The notes: generated from the letters alone by a model not told the origin. Positions 35,427 through 44,675 are shown, numbered from the stretch's first letter. The stretch is DNA of 64,000 bases from Chamaesiphon minutus PCC 6605 (GCF_000317145.1 NC_019697.1:3506385-3570384); one strand, 5' to 3'. Made by a program: numbers and translations.

Positions 35427-36809
35427 TTAACTCAACCATTGGTCTTTTCCGTACTTAATCCATTGTTCGATCGTGGCAATTATAGAGATTACTAGCCAGT
35501 AGTAAAGAGATCTGCTTACTTTCGCATTATTAAAGTAAATACACAAATATCCCAAACTAATGTAAAAAAATGGGATTGCAAACACATGTCTGCCTAGACT
35601 TGCTATGGTTGTAAAACCAAAATCCATCGGACACAAAAACACGATTGTGCAAGTAATTACAGCAAAGCAAGTTGAGAACCAAAATAAATAATTTGTAGCT
35701 AATGTATCTACTTCATTTTGTCGATCTAACTTGTCTTCACTTAAGGTGCTCCATTCTGTCTCGATCTGTTTAGAGCGTAATTTTAACCTAATGATTGTAA
35801 ATGGAATAAAGATGGCTGGGTAGAGTAGCCATACATTGCCAAGTGGAGATTTTGGAATCGAATTTAAGATGGCATTAAATTTATCCTTCATCACAACAAA
35901 TGCTACAGCACTAACCAGAATAATCCAGGGCATATATAGTCCCATCATATCGAACATAGATGTTCTAATAAAAAGTAGATCTGGGTAGAATCCAAATTTC
36001 CGACCCCAATTAGCTTGATCGTGAAATGGGGCTAAGAAATCGCCTCTCATCTGCCAACAGATCCATCCGTAAATGGAGTATCCCACAATTGTGGCTATAG
36101 ATATTAAAGCAGATATTTTTAGCTCTGGTAGGAACTGCTGAAATATCGACCTAAAACTAGTTTGTTTGTTGTTATGCCACTTGAGACTAACTAAAACGAG
36201 CGAAGCTCCCATCACCGAGCCTATTAATTGAATCGAGCAAGGTCTAATTAAAGACATAATAACAGTGGAAACTGCGGCAATTAAGTAGTGCCGACTCATC
36301 GGCTTTATTTGAAGCTCGTGTAAGCTCCAAATTAGAAACAGAGTAACCGCACAATAAAAACTTTCTGTATATCCTAAAACTCTCTGAATACCTGTCGGAT
36401 TGAGAGTAAATAATAGTAGAATTAAGAGAGCTAGTTTTGAAGACTTAAATAGTCGATCGAATAAAATATACAAAGGTGGTAAAATTACTAAAAATATCCC
36501 TGCTCCTAACGTCTTTAATTGATAAGCCGCAGTTACTACTGTATTCGGGTGAAATATGTTCCTAGTCAACCATGGCCATAATGGATAGAATGCACTGCAA
36601 GTATCACTAATAACCATTGCAGCATAATGTTCTACATCCCAATAATAACCATCTTTAACAGCATTTATCGACGGACTAAGACGAACGATCGAGAAGAATT
36701 TATCAAAAGCTCTAGGACAAATTATCATACCGATTACAGCACAACCAATAAATATCCCATAGACAATTGCCAGATGAGATAAAATTCTTTGAGGATTTTT
36801 TTTAGTCAT
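35427..36809 (-). CDS. PIG-V-like mannosyltransferase family membrane protein
   Basis: The 460-residue protein has about ten to eleven membrane segments. The first periplasmic loop has YYWDVEHYAAMVI, and the next has FYPLWPWLTR, matching the WD...Y..IA and FFP.YP patterns of PIG-V type GT-C glycosyltransferases. GYTESFYCAVTLFLIW follows. These use dolichol- or polyprenyl-phosphate-mannose to add mannose. A role in cell-surface glycan assembly is inference. AT content is higher than in the neighbours. It converges with the gene at 34248, 45 bp apart. Confidence 0.75.
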   Translation of the reverse strand: MTKKNPQRILSHLAIVYGIFIGCAVIGMIICPRAFDKFFSIVRLSPSINAVKDGYYWDVEHYAAMVISDTCSAFYPLWPWLTRNIFHPNTVVTAAYQLKTLGAGIFLVILPPLYILFDRLFKSSKLALLILLLFTLNPTGIQRVLGYTESFYCAVTLFLIWSLHELQIKPMSRHYLIAAVSTVIMSLIRPCSIQLIGSVMGASLVLVSLKWHNNKQTSFRSIFQQFLPELKISALISIATIVGYSIYGWICWQMRGDFLAPFHDQANWGRKFGFYPDLLFIRTSMFDMMGLYMPWIILVSAVAFVVMKDKFNAILNSIPKSPLGNVWLLYPAIFIPFTIIRLKLRSKQIETEWSTLSEDKLDRQNEVDTLATNYLFWFSTCFAVITCTIVFLCPMDFGFTTIASLGRHVFAIPFFYISLGYLCIYFNNAKVSRSLYYWLVISIIATIEQWIKYGKDQWLS

Positions 36810-37061
36810 TAGATTAGGCGATCGTTCAACATTTCTGGGAGATACATATTTAAACCGTATTTAAGCGATCGCTAAAATTGCAACTATTGTACTATAAATT
36901 GACGCCAACTGTAATTTAACAGAGCGAGACAGAGCTGCCGATCTTAAAGCCAAGATTTACAGAAGCGAAGTTGACTTCGATCGAAAGGATCGAACGTTAA
37001 CATTGGCACCTAATCGGGGAACAATAGGCAAGACATCTTCAATACAGATACTAGCCAAGCT

Positions 37062-38060
37062 ATGGATGCGGAAGAACTATTGTGGCGATATCGCGGTGGC
37101 GAACGGGATTTTAGCTCGGTCGATCTGAGTGGATTTAGTTTGGTTTCCCAAGACTTAATCGATATTGTCCTCAACCAAGCCGATTTACGCAAAAGCAATC
37201 TCACGTTTGCCTACCTCAATCGCGCTCAGTTACTCAAAACCAACCTTTCTAGCTGCAAATTAGGCGGCGCGACGCTGATCCGAGCAGATCTTCAAGGTGC
37301 CAATCTCCGCGATGCGGACTTGCATGGAGCCAGTCTCCAATATGCCGATTTTCGCGGTGCCGATATGACATGGGTAAATCTCCTCGATGCCAATCTGATG
37401 GATGCGGACTTACGCAATGTCAATCTCAGCGGTGCCAATCTCAGCGGTGCTTGTCTGCGTGCGGCTAATTTTCGAGAGGAAAAACGCAGTTATAATTCCA
37501 ATCTCCGCAGTGCTAAACTGTGTCGCGCCGATTTGCGAAATGCTAATATGGCTGGAGCAAATTTATCAAAAGTCGATCTTAGTTATGCCAATTTGACTGA
37601 GGCAAATTTGAAGGGAACCGATCTCACTGGTGCCAATTTAACGGGTGCCAAATTAACGAATGCAATTTTGACAGAGGCAAATTTGCACGAGGCAAATCTC
37701 CCTCATGCCGATCTCTCTCTGGCAAAACTCGAACGGGCGATCGTCACAGCGTGCGACATGACAGGTGCTAATCTGAGTAGAGCGATCATGTCTAAAATTA
37801 AGTTGGCAAATACTAATTTGAGTTATGCCGATCTCACAGATGCACGGATGCATCACGCCGATCTGACACGCACCATTTTATGTTATTCGACGATGATTAA
37901 TGTCGAACTGATCGAGGCACATTTAGCCAAAACCGATCTCGAAGATGCCAACTTAACCAATGCGAATTTGATGCGTGCGGAAATGAGTAGTGCTAGCATG
38001 GTCGGGACGATTCTGACTGGTGCTAAGATGCCTGACGGCAGGCTGTATGCGAATGTTTAA
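37062..38060 (+). CDS. Pentapeptide-repeat protein
   Basis: The 332-residue protein is a nearly continuous array of A(N/D)LxX repeats from about residue 20 to 320, with one break near 140-147 (REEKRSYNS). It has the cap MDAEELLWRYRGGERDFSSV, also found in the 9245 protein, and it closes with AKMPDGRLYANV. It should form one long beta-helix. The function is unknown. Confidence 0.92.
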   Translation: MDAEELLWRYRGGERDFSSVDLSGFSLVSQDLIDIVLNQADLRKSNLTFAYLNRAQLLKTNLSSCKLGGATLIRADLQGANLRDADLHGASLQYADFRGADMTWVNLLDANLMDADLRNVNLSGANLSGACLRAANFREEKRSYNSNLRSAKLCRADLRNANMAGANLSKVDLSYANLTEANLKGTDLTGANLTGAKLTNAILTEANLHEANLPHADLSLAKLERAIVTACDMTGANLSRAIMSKIKLANTNLSYADLTDARMHHADLTRTILCYSTMINVELIEAHLAKTDLEDANLTNANLMRAEMSSASMVGTILTGAKMPDGRLYANV

Positions 38061-38235
38061 TAACAAAGATTGAAATCACTCGCTCTTCAGGGTAGGCGCA
38101 CTTGATGATGCGGCGCACTACTTGCTGGAGGTTTACTCTAGCGAATAGTGTGACAAGACATTATCCCTACCCTCAAATTTTGAGAGATGGTGACATGTTT
38201 GATAAACTACTACCAAAATTACGATCGAGCATTGT

Positions 38236-38847
38236 ATGGTAGAAGCACCCGAACAGAGTGAAACCGGACGGATCGAGGCATTTAGCGATGGCGTATTTGC
38301 GATCGCGATTACGCTATTGGTGCTAGAAATTAAAGTACCGCAACACAAGATCGTCGAAACAGTCGGTTTAGTGTCTTCGTTGCTGTCCCTATGGCCGAGT
38401 TATTTGGCATTTCTGACTAGCTTCGCCTCGATTTTGGTGATGTGGGTCAATCATCACCGGATTTTTAGTTTGGTAGCGCGTACCGACCATGCTTTTTTCT
38501 ACTGGAACGGACTGCTCCTAATGCTGGTGACGTTCGTACCATTTCCGACGGCGTTATTGGCGGAATATTTGATTCATCCCCAGGCGAGGGTTGCTGCAAG
38601 TGTATATGCGGGCATCTTTTTGGCAATCGCGATCGTGTTTAATCGATTGTGGAAACATGCTGCCACAGCGGACAGACTGCTCGCACAAAAGGCAGATCGG
38701 CACGAAGTAGACGCCATTACCAAACAGTATCGATTTGGCCCAGGATTGTATTTAGTTGCCTTTGCGTTGTCATTTATATCTGTATGGCTGAGTGTTGGCG
38801 TATGCTTTGTGTTGGCAATCTATTTTGCGCTGCGGAGCAACGCCTAG
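38236..38847 (+). CDS. TMEM175-family (DUF1211) potassium channel-like protein
   Basis: The 203-residue protein has about six membrane segments. The family signature R12-x3-FSDGVFAIAITLLVLE in the first helix is complete, and the Ile/Leu in that helix form the pore filter of TMEM175 channels. Bacterial members act as tetrameric potassium leak channels. The start is an ATG at 38236. It is 176 bp after the pentapeptide gene, with no clear operon. Confidence 0.9.
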   Translation: MVEAPEQSETGRIEAFSDGVFAIAITLLVLEIKVPQHKIVETVGLVSSLLSLWPSYLAFLTSFASILVMWVNHHRIFSLVARTDHAFFYWNGLLLMLVTFVPFPTALLAEYLIHPQARVAASVYAGIFLAIAIVFNRLWKHAATADRLLAQKADRHEVDAITKQYRFGPGLYLVAFALSFISVWLSVGVCFVLAIYFALRSNA

Positions 38848-38984
38848 TAAGGAAAAGGTGCAAGTTAAGTTACCATTGCCTATCTCCCGCGCCCCCGCTC
38901 CCCCCTCCCCGCCAAGCTCCTACCTAGATTTAATAGACTACTAGAGTATTGTTTCTCACCACATCTCAACCATAGGAGTAGTCG

Positions 38985-39473
38985 ATGTCTGACAATTTTT
39001 TAGAAGCTCTCAAAACTTTCTTGCCATTAATTGTAGTCGTAGTGACTGGTGCAATTGGGGTGGCAACTTATACTTGGCAAGAGAATATCAAACGTCAAAC
39101 AGAAATAGTCGAGCGCAGGCAAAAACTCTACGAAGATCTCAATGGTGCTTTGTTTGGGCTGATTTTAGCGACAACTCCCGCAGAACGTCGCAATATCATC
39201 GCTCAAATCGAGAAGGGTTGGCTGTTTGCGTCGGATGATGTTTTAGCGGCTTTATTTAAGTATATGGAATTGTATGATGAGCTATGGGTGCAAGCCGCAG
39301 GCAATGTCCGACAATTGATTCGCGAAGATAAAATAGCTAGGAAAAATTTGGAGCAGTCAATGTCGGATCTTTTTTTGGCGATGCGTCAGGATCTTCGCCG
39401 TACTAAAATCCCCACAAATTTAGCACGGCAATATATGCACTTCTATCAATGCGGAATGCTCGATCTGAATTAA
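38985..39473 (+). CDS. Membrane-anchored protein of unknown function
   Basis: The 162-residue product has one membrane segment near residues 11-29 (FLPLIVVVVTGAIGVATYTW) and then an alpha-helical cytoplasmic domain with KRQTEIVERRQKLYEDLNGALFG. The end is DLRRTKIPTNLARQYMHFYQCG. A GGAG ribosome site precedes the ATG at 38985. The family is not recognised. It converges with the FHA gene, 9 bp apart. Confidence 0.7.
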   Translation: MSDNFLEALKTFLPLIVVVVTGAIGVATYTWQENIKRQTEIVERRQKLYEDLNGALFGLILATTPAERRNIIAQIEKGWLFASDDVLAALFKYMELYDELWVQAAGNVRQLIREDKIARKNLEQSMSDLFLAMRQDLRRTKIPTNLARQYMHFYQCGMLDLN

Positions 39474-39482
39474 ATTTATCCT

Positions 39483-41444
39483 CTAATTTGGCGATCGATT
39501 AATAATCCAGTGCCACCATTGTAAAAGCGAGCGAGATAAAACTAAGGGCTTGAGTTCGATCGCATTACGAGCGAGTAAATCTTGCACGATATTAAAAGCG
39601 GCATATTGTAGCCCCAAGAAACTATCGACAGGTGCATAATAATTACCTAATGTTATCGCCCCAGAAGCATAGACTTTGCCCACCTGATTGGCCATTTCGG
39701 GTAATTCAAAATCTTCGGTAACTGTCAGCCTGCCTAACTGGTTGATCGGTAAATTATATTGCTGAATTAGATCTTGAAGTAAGGGACTAGCAGTAATTGG
39801 GGCATCGACAGCCGTCGCGTCGATGATAAAGTCGGATTCTAAGTGGATGTCGCCTTTGACTCCCGATTCGCACACGGTGGTAATCGTACCGCCACGATTG
39901 GGATTGGGGACTACCTGCTGAACTTCCCCATAAAAGATCTGATACCAACCCTTATGGATGCCACCCGTGATGATTTTACGCCAGTCGGGACGATTCATCG
40001 TCGTGACGCCACCCCAATCGGCGAGTAAATGCTGGCGTTGCTCTGGGGTGGCATGTTCGAGGATGGTTTTATACTGACCGCCCCAGGCTGATTTCGGCCA
40101 ATTGAAGGGCTGAAATTCATAATTATGTTCGACTTTGCGCTCGGCTAAACCGTATTTATTCCCGTCGGTTTTGGGGGAGCGGAGTAACTGAATGACGCGG
40201 ATTTCGACTCGATCGTTATTGCGGCGGAGGGTGTAGAGTTTCTGAAGGATCCGCGCGGCGACAATTCCCGTACCGCGTAATAATACCGTCCCGCCATACA
40301 TGGCTAGCGATTCGTAGATATGTTCGTGGGGTTCGTAGGCATTAACTACGGTTTTGAAATCCTGAGTGCGATCGCGATAAGCCTGGAGATCTGGTAAAAA
40401 TTGGAGCGCGGGATAACCAGTAGCAATATGCACGTACCGCGCGATCGTGCAAGCATAATCAGTCGGTTGCTGGCAGGTATACACGATCGCATAGCGTCCG
40501 TCGGTAGTCTTGCGAATGGCTTGGACGCTCGCTGTGCGAATCATTTTCTTCCAACTAATTCGTGCAGCTTCGCGATCGATCGCGGCGATGACATCCCCAG
40601 CTTTGGGAGTATAAGTATCAGCCAGCGTCGGCTCGGCGAAGACTTGCCACAGATGCCCCAAGCCCGATTTCAATTTCCCTTTAGCGATGTCTCTCACCGC
40701 CTCTACGGTCGCATAATTGGGAAAACCCCAAATATTGTCAGGACAGGCATCGGCGGGGGATCTAAGCCGCTCGTAAGGCACGATCTGAGCATTGAGACAG
40801 AGCTGATGATAGCGTCCGTAGGGTTGCTGCTCCATTCCCAAGGCGCGGATGCGATCGGTACTCACGCCACTAATGCGCAATAAGTCTACCCAAATAAAAC
40901 TCCCCAAACCGCCGCCGACAGTCGCATACTCGACTTCTTCGACGGGCAATCCGGTAGCGTGAATGGCTTGCGGCTCGATATGGGTTTGGCGGAAGATCGT
41001 GGGTAGACAACTATTGAGCTGAACTACAGGCGGCGGCGTGATGCGCGGATCGGGTCGATTAGTGACAGAATTAAATCTAATCTGCGATTGACTTGCTGGT
41101 GTAGCAACAGGTTGAGAATTATCTGGTAAAGCGATGGCAATTTGGTAATTGCCGATTTTAATGACATCTCCAGGCTCGATCGAACTTTGGGCTTGCTTTG
41201 TCCCATTAACGATGACACCATTACTACTGCCGCGATCGAAGATCGTTAACCGATCTCCCGCCATCTCGATCGAGGCATGATAGCGAGATACATCCAAACT
41301 ATTTAGTACGATCCGACACACGCGCTGTCCGTCTAACAGATCCGGCAGTCGCGCAAACTCTCGCCCCAAGGCAATGGGCACGGTTAACAGGGGTTCTTTG
41401 CGTTCTCCTGTTGCTGGATCTTCCCACATCAAACGGATTTGCAC
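39483..41444 (-). CDS. FHA-domain and FAD/NAD(P)-binding oxidoreductase fusion
   Basis: The N-terminus is a forkhead-associated domain of about 105 residues that binds phosphothreonine (IALGREFARLP, SRYHASIE, DRGSSNGVIVNG). After a Pro-rich linker come about 480 residues with two Rossmann-like nucleotide sites: YATVGGGLGSFIWVD, and TVLLRGTGIVAARILQ further on. IIDATAVDA and GKVYASGAITLGNYYAP follow near the end, as in flavin-dependent oxidoreductases. The frame opens at a GTG at 41573, but the leader crosses a 12-bp inverted repeat. The GTG at 41444 (VQIRLMWEDPATGE) fits the usual FHA start better, giving 653 residues. Coupling of phospho-signalling to redox chemistry is inference. Confidence 0.8.
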   Translation of the reverse strand: MQIRLMWEDPATGERKEPLLTVPIALGREFARLPDLLDGQRVCRIVLNSLDVSRYHASIEMAGDRLTIFDRGSSNGVIVNGTKQAQSSIEPGDVIKIGNYQIAIALPDNSQPVATPASQSQIRFNSVTNRPDPRITPPPVVQLNSCLPTIFRQTHIEPQAIHATGLPVEEVEYATVGGGLGSFIWVDLLRISGVSTDRIRALGMEQQPYGRYHQLCLNAQIVPYERLRSPADACPDNIWGFPNYATVEAVRDIAKGKLKSGLGHLWQVFAEPTLADTYTPKAGDVIAAIDREAARISWKKMIRTASVQAIRKTTDGRYAIVYTCQQPTDYACTIARYVHIATGYPALQFLPDLQAYRDRTQDFKTVVNAYEPHEHIYESLAMYGGTVLLRGTGIVAARILQKLYTLRRNNDRVEIRVIQLLRSPKTDGNKYGLAERKVEHNYEFQPFNWPKSAWGGQYKTILEHATPEQRQHLLADWGGVTTMNRPDWRKIITGGIHKGWYQIFYGEVQQVVPNPNRGGTITTVCESGVKGDIHLESDFIIDATAVDAPITASPLLQDLIQQYNLPINQLGRLTVTEDFELPEMANQVGKVYASGAITLGNYYAPVDSFLGLQYAAFNIVQDLLARNAIELKPLVLSRSLLQWWHWIINRSPN

Positions 41445-41522
41445 GATCGATCGATTGACTGAGTGTTTAACGATCGATCTTAGCAGGATGAGCGATTTTT
41501 TGCTCGATCGCGCCTCATTTAG

Positions 41523-41563
41523 ATTTAGATCCCCGACTGCTCGGAGAAGTTGGGGATCTAAAT
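41523..41563. repeat. 12-bp inverted repeat upstream of the FHA gene
   Basis: ATTTAGATCCCC and GGGGATCTAAAT are exact complements 17 bp apart. It sits in the leader of the FHA gene and argues against the upstream start. Confidence 0.7.
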
Positions 41564-41582
41564 CATCGTACACTATCCAAAT

Positions 41583-41846
41583 TTAGCTAAATCGATCGTC
41601 ATCGACTAAAATAATCCTAATCTTAGCTCCAACTTTTTCTAGGTCGCTAGCAATATTCCAGATTTTCCTTCTGTATCCCAATGCAGTTATCACATCATCA
41701 AAAGTATCTAAAATTGCTTTGACATCTTTGGGTGATTTAGCAGTAAGCTGTCTGACTGTGTAAAAAACTTTTGACCGGAATTCGCCCACATCAGTAATAA
41801 TTAAGCTAAAGCCGTCGGGTTCGCACCTAATGAAGATCTCATCCAA
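41583..41846 (-). CDS. Small hypothetical protein
   Basis: The 87-residue soluble protein has a natural composition with alternating strand and helix (DGFSLIITDVGEFRSKVFYTVRQL, DVKAILDTFDDVITALGY, GAKIRIILVDD). The only start found is a TTG at 41846. The family is unknown. It stands just upstream of the FHA gene on the same strand, and its start overlaps the frameshifted membrane ORF on the other strand. Confidence 0.55.
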   Translation of the reverse strand: MDEIFIRCEPDGFSLIITDVGEFRSKVFYTVRQLTAKSPKDVKAILDTFDDVITALGYRRKIWNIASDLEKVGAKIRIILVDDDRFS

Positions 41847-42146
41847 AAATTAGCGGCTGGTAAATTATTTAGATCGGTTTCATTATTACAACTTGGCATT
41901 CATCTTTGTGCCTATATTGTAGCTTTTGTCAAGCTAATCATTGTCGATGCTGGTGGCTATTATGATGTTAGCATCCTGCGCTTTTTGTCCATAACAGCAG
42001 GATCTATGCCCTTGTTCGCGATCGAGTGGTGGCTGATTCAAAACAGCTTGAAGCTTTCTAAGTCTAAAAGAGCTTGGGGATATTATCTAAATTTTGGCGT
42101 GTGTTTGTGGAGTATCGGGACGATCTTTGTCAGTTATTTTGTCTGA
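41830..42146 (+). pseudogene. Small membrane-protein ORF broken by a one-base frameshift
   Basis: An ATG at 41830 gives MKISSKN and stops at TAG (41851-41853). If the A5 run at 41845-41849 had one more A, the frame would continue as KKLAAGKLFRSVSLLQLG into a 98-codon open frame ending at 42144-42146. That frame contains three convincing membrane segments (LCAYIVAFVKLIIV, LFAIEWWLI, LNFGVCLWSIGTIFVSYFV). The composition is clearly protein-like. This is either a real frameshift mutation or an assembly error. It fills an otherwise empty gap. Confidence 0.6.
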
Positions 42147-42283
42147 TATAGCGATCCTATTTGAGTTCCTCACCGTAAAGTCAACTTGTAGGGGCGGTGC
42201 CTCGTGCCCGCCCTTTAGGGACTATGCTTCTCCTTTAGGATTGCTATAGTTCAGGATTAGGTTGCTGGCGAGCAATCTAATCC

Positions 42284-42325
42284 CTAAAGCCTAACGCCTA
42301 AAGCCTAACGCCTAACGCCTAAAAC
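42284..42325. repeat. Heptamer array CCTAAAG/CCTAACG, 6 units
   Basis: Six uninterrupted heptamers run up to the base before the stop codon of the universal stress protein gene. They are the same family as at 53322. Confidence 0.88.
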
Positions 42326-43171
42326 CTAGCTGGCAGTCGATCGGTTCAACAATACCGGGCAAGGAGCTTTGACGCGGACATAGTCAGAGAGCGAACCACC
42401 TAATAACCGATCGAGATCTGGTAAACTTTTGGCGATCGAGGGACGACGTTCTGGCGAACCGATCGTAATTAGATCGACATTTAGATCCTCAGCATATTTA
42501 CAGATTTCTTTACCAGGATCGCCAGCCGTCACAATACATTTATAAGCGACGCCTTGTCGTTTGGCTTCACTAACCGCAGGTGCGAGAATCGGATCTGTTT
42601 CGGGATTACTTACGGCATCGGCAGCTTTTTTATCTGATTTAACTTGAATGAGGATCAGTTGACTACCTTTGATATCTCTTAATAGAGACAGAGCTAATTT
42701 GAGCGATGCTTGAGCATCGGGCGAGTTATTATAACCTACCATAATCCGATTAATGCGTCTGATATCGACATCATCTTTTACCAATAACATCGGACGCGAA
42801 GTGAGCTGAAAAACATATTGACTGACAGAATTAGAGAGAATCGATTCTAACCGATTGAGTCCCCGCGAACCCATAATAATTAAGTCAGAATTTTCTTCAT
42901 CGGCAATTTGACAAACAGTATCTTTAGGATCGCCTTGTTTTAGTCTGACATTGACTTTTGCCGGATCGAGCTTGAGATACTCGATCGCATCAGCCAAGAT
43001 TTGACCGCCAGCAGTAAGTTTTTCGGCCATTAGTTCGGCAGAGACTTGTGGAGTTACCACATGTAAAATGGTGACATTTGCTCCTTGGATGGTAGGAATT
43101 TCCATCAGCAGCTTGAGCATCCGTTCGCATTTACCCAAGCCAGCGACGGCAATTAAAATATTTTGAATCAT
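42326..43171 (-). CDS. Universal stress protein with two tandem Usp domains
   Basis: The 281-residue protein carries two Usp folds, about residues 1-133 and 140-278. The first ends with DLIIMGSRGLNRLESILSNSVSQYV, close to the ATP-binding pattern GxxG-x9-GS but with the second Gly replaced. The second has DLITIGSPERRPSIAKS and a closing GSLSDYVRVKAPCPVLL. ATP binding in the second is doubtful. It is a cytoplasmic stress protein, exact role unknown. The start is an ATG at 43171. Confidence 0.92.
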   Translation of the reverse strand: MIQNILIAVAGLGKCERMLKLLMEIPTIQGANVTILHVVTPQVSAELMAEKLTAGGQILADAIEYLKLDPAKVNVRLKQGDPKDTVCQIADEENSDLIIMGSRGLNRLESILSNSVSQYVFQLTSRPMLLVKDDVDIRRINRIMVGYNNSPDAQASLKLALSLLRDIKGSQLILIQVKSDKKAADAVSNPETDPILAPAVSEAKRQGVAYKCIVTAGDPGKEICKYAEDLNVDLITIGSPERRPSIAKSLPDLDRLLGGSLSDYVRVKAPCPVLLNRSTAS

Positions 43172-43547
43172 ACATTTAGCATCCTATCTAATTATTAACT
43201 TAACTGGTGGTGAGATGATGTTTGACACCTCAATAATTGGGTTATTGAATTCAAGTTGCTACCTGTAAGGAAAGCGGTTTGCGACGCGCGCATCACGGAG
43301 GGAACCTCCAGGTTGAGTGCATCAAGACACAATCGTTGGCATTCAAGGAGGTCGCAACTTGGATTGTTTAACTTATTAGCCTCTTGTCGTCGAACTGTCG
43401 TTAAAATTTTTGTTATGTTCTCGATCTTGCACTGTCACCATCTCCATACTGGCTCGATCGCAATATTATTTATTATTTAGTCGCCCCAGACAGAGATGAA
43501 TGCAGGATAATTGTTGAATCGCTCTAGATTCACCTCTCACATCTCCT
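43172..43547. other. Intergenic region with an inverted-repeat element
   Basis: No gene is credible in these 376 bp; an open frame at 43256-43480 is an artefact of the element at 43252-43361. Promoters for the divergent stress-protein and HAD genes are expected here. Confidence 0.55.
43252..43361. repeat. MITE-like segment with CAAGTTGC/GCAACTTG ends
   Basis: CAAGTTGC at 43252-43259 and GCAACTTG at 43354-43361 are inverted. Inside lies GCGACGCGCGCATCACGGAG. The end motif is shared with the elements at 44283, 13221 and 17311. Confidence 0.6.
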
Positions 43548-44279
43548 ATGCTGTCGATCGAATGTCTCAACCACAAATTTACAGATATTCAAGCCATAAT
43601 TTTTGATAAAGACGGCACCCTCGAAGACTCAGGCGACTATCTCCGCAATCTCGCCCAAAAACGCGCGCGCCTCATCGACGCTCAAGTTCCTGGCGTCGGC
43701 GAACCGCTACTGATGGCATTTGGCGTCACCGAGAAGGGTTTAGATCCGGCGGGATTGCAAGCGGTGGGTAGTCAATATGAAAATGAAATTGCCGCAGCGG
43801 CTTACATTGCCGAAACGGGGAGAGGTTGGAGTGCGGCGTTAGAAATTGTCAAAGGTGCCTTTAATGAAGTCGATCGCGTGATGGAATCCACGCCAGCAGC
43901 CATGTTTCCCGGTTGTGCCGAATCGCTTTCTACCCTTGCAGGTGCGGGACTCAAACTCGGCATCCTCTCCGCCGCCACCACTAGCCAAGTCGTCAAATTT
44001 GCCAATTATCATCGATTACAGTCGCATTTCCGGGTGCTGCTAGGTTCCGATCTCCAGTTTGCCAAACCCGATCCGCGCTTATTCCAATTTGCCTGTCAGG
44101 AACTCGGCGTAAATCCCGCACAAGCCCTAATGGTTGGCGATAGTACCTGGGATATGTCTATGGCCAAAAACGGCGGCGCAGCAGGCTGTATCGGCATCTC
44201 CTGGGGTCGATTCATGCAACCGATCGCCATGTCGGATGTCACGATCGAGGATTTATCCCAGTTACAAATCAGCCAGTAG
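43548..44279 (+). CDS. HAD-superfamily hydrolase
   Basis: The 243-residue phosphatase-like protein has motif I DKDGTLEDS, with nucleophile Asp20 and Asp22. Motif II is LSAATTS, and motif III/IV is KPDPRLFQFACQELG with MVGDSTWDMSMAKNGG. The helical cap (about 30-110) is of the C1 phosphoglycolate-phosphatase-like type. The substrate is unknown; a phosphoglycolate or nucleotide phosphatase is possible. The start is an ATG at 43548. Confidence 0.9.
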   Translation: MLSIECLNHKFTDIQAIIFDKDGTLEDSGDYLRNLAQKRARLIDAQVPGVGEPLLMAFGVTEKGLDPAGLQAVGSQYENEIAAAAYIAETGRGWSAALEIVKGAFNEVDRVMESTPAAMFPGCAESLSTLAGAGLKLGILSAATTSQVVKFANYHRLQSHFRVLLGSDLQFAKPDPRLFQFACQELGVNPAQALMVGDSTWDMSMAKNGGAAGCIGISWGRFMQPIAMSDVTIEDLSQLQISQ

Positions 44280-44282
44280 TCC

Positions 44283-44432
44283 AAGTTGCTAGTTACTGGA
44301 TCTGCCAACGACTGGAAGTCGTGGCTGGTGGTGCAAAGTCCGCCTACGCGGACTAGGATTTTTTAGTCCGCGTAGGCGGACTTTGCAGCATTAGCAGCGG
44401 TTTCTAACCGCTGAGGTTATAACTAGCAACTT
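44283..44432. mobile_element. 150-bp MITE-like element with 13-bp terminal inverted repeats
   Basis: The ends AAGTTGCTAGTTA (44283-44295) and TAACTAGCAACTT (44420-44432) are exact complements. The core holds the GCAAAGTCCGCC palindrome (44333-44386; perfect 23-bp arms) and the small hairpin AGCGGTTTCTAACCGCT. It lies 3 bp after the HAD gene stop. It has no coding capacity, so if mobile it must use a transposase in trans. Confidence 0.8.
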
Positions 44433-44675
44433 AAGTTACTAACCGCTCCTCAACCCTCATTTACAATCGAGATAAATAGCCAATCCTCACCCAGCACCCG
44501 CCATGGTAACACCCTCCCAGCCTCGGCTGATTCCACCATTAGAAAATGGCGACAGACTCACTCGTTACGAATTCGAGCGTCGCTATGCTACGATGCCCCA
44601 GAATAAGAAGGCTGAATTGATTGAAGGAGTTGTCTACATGGCTGCGGCACTGCGCTTTAGAAGTCACGGCGAACC

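Noticed and set aside
43256-43480. Plus-strand open frame of 74 residues
   Set aside because: It lies inside a MITE-like repeat and has no protein-like character.
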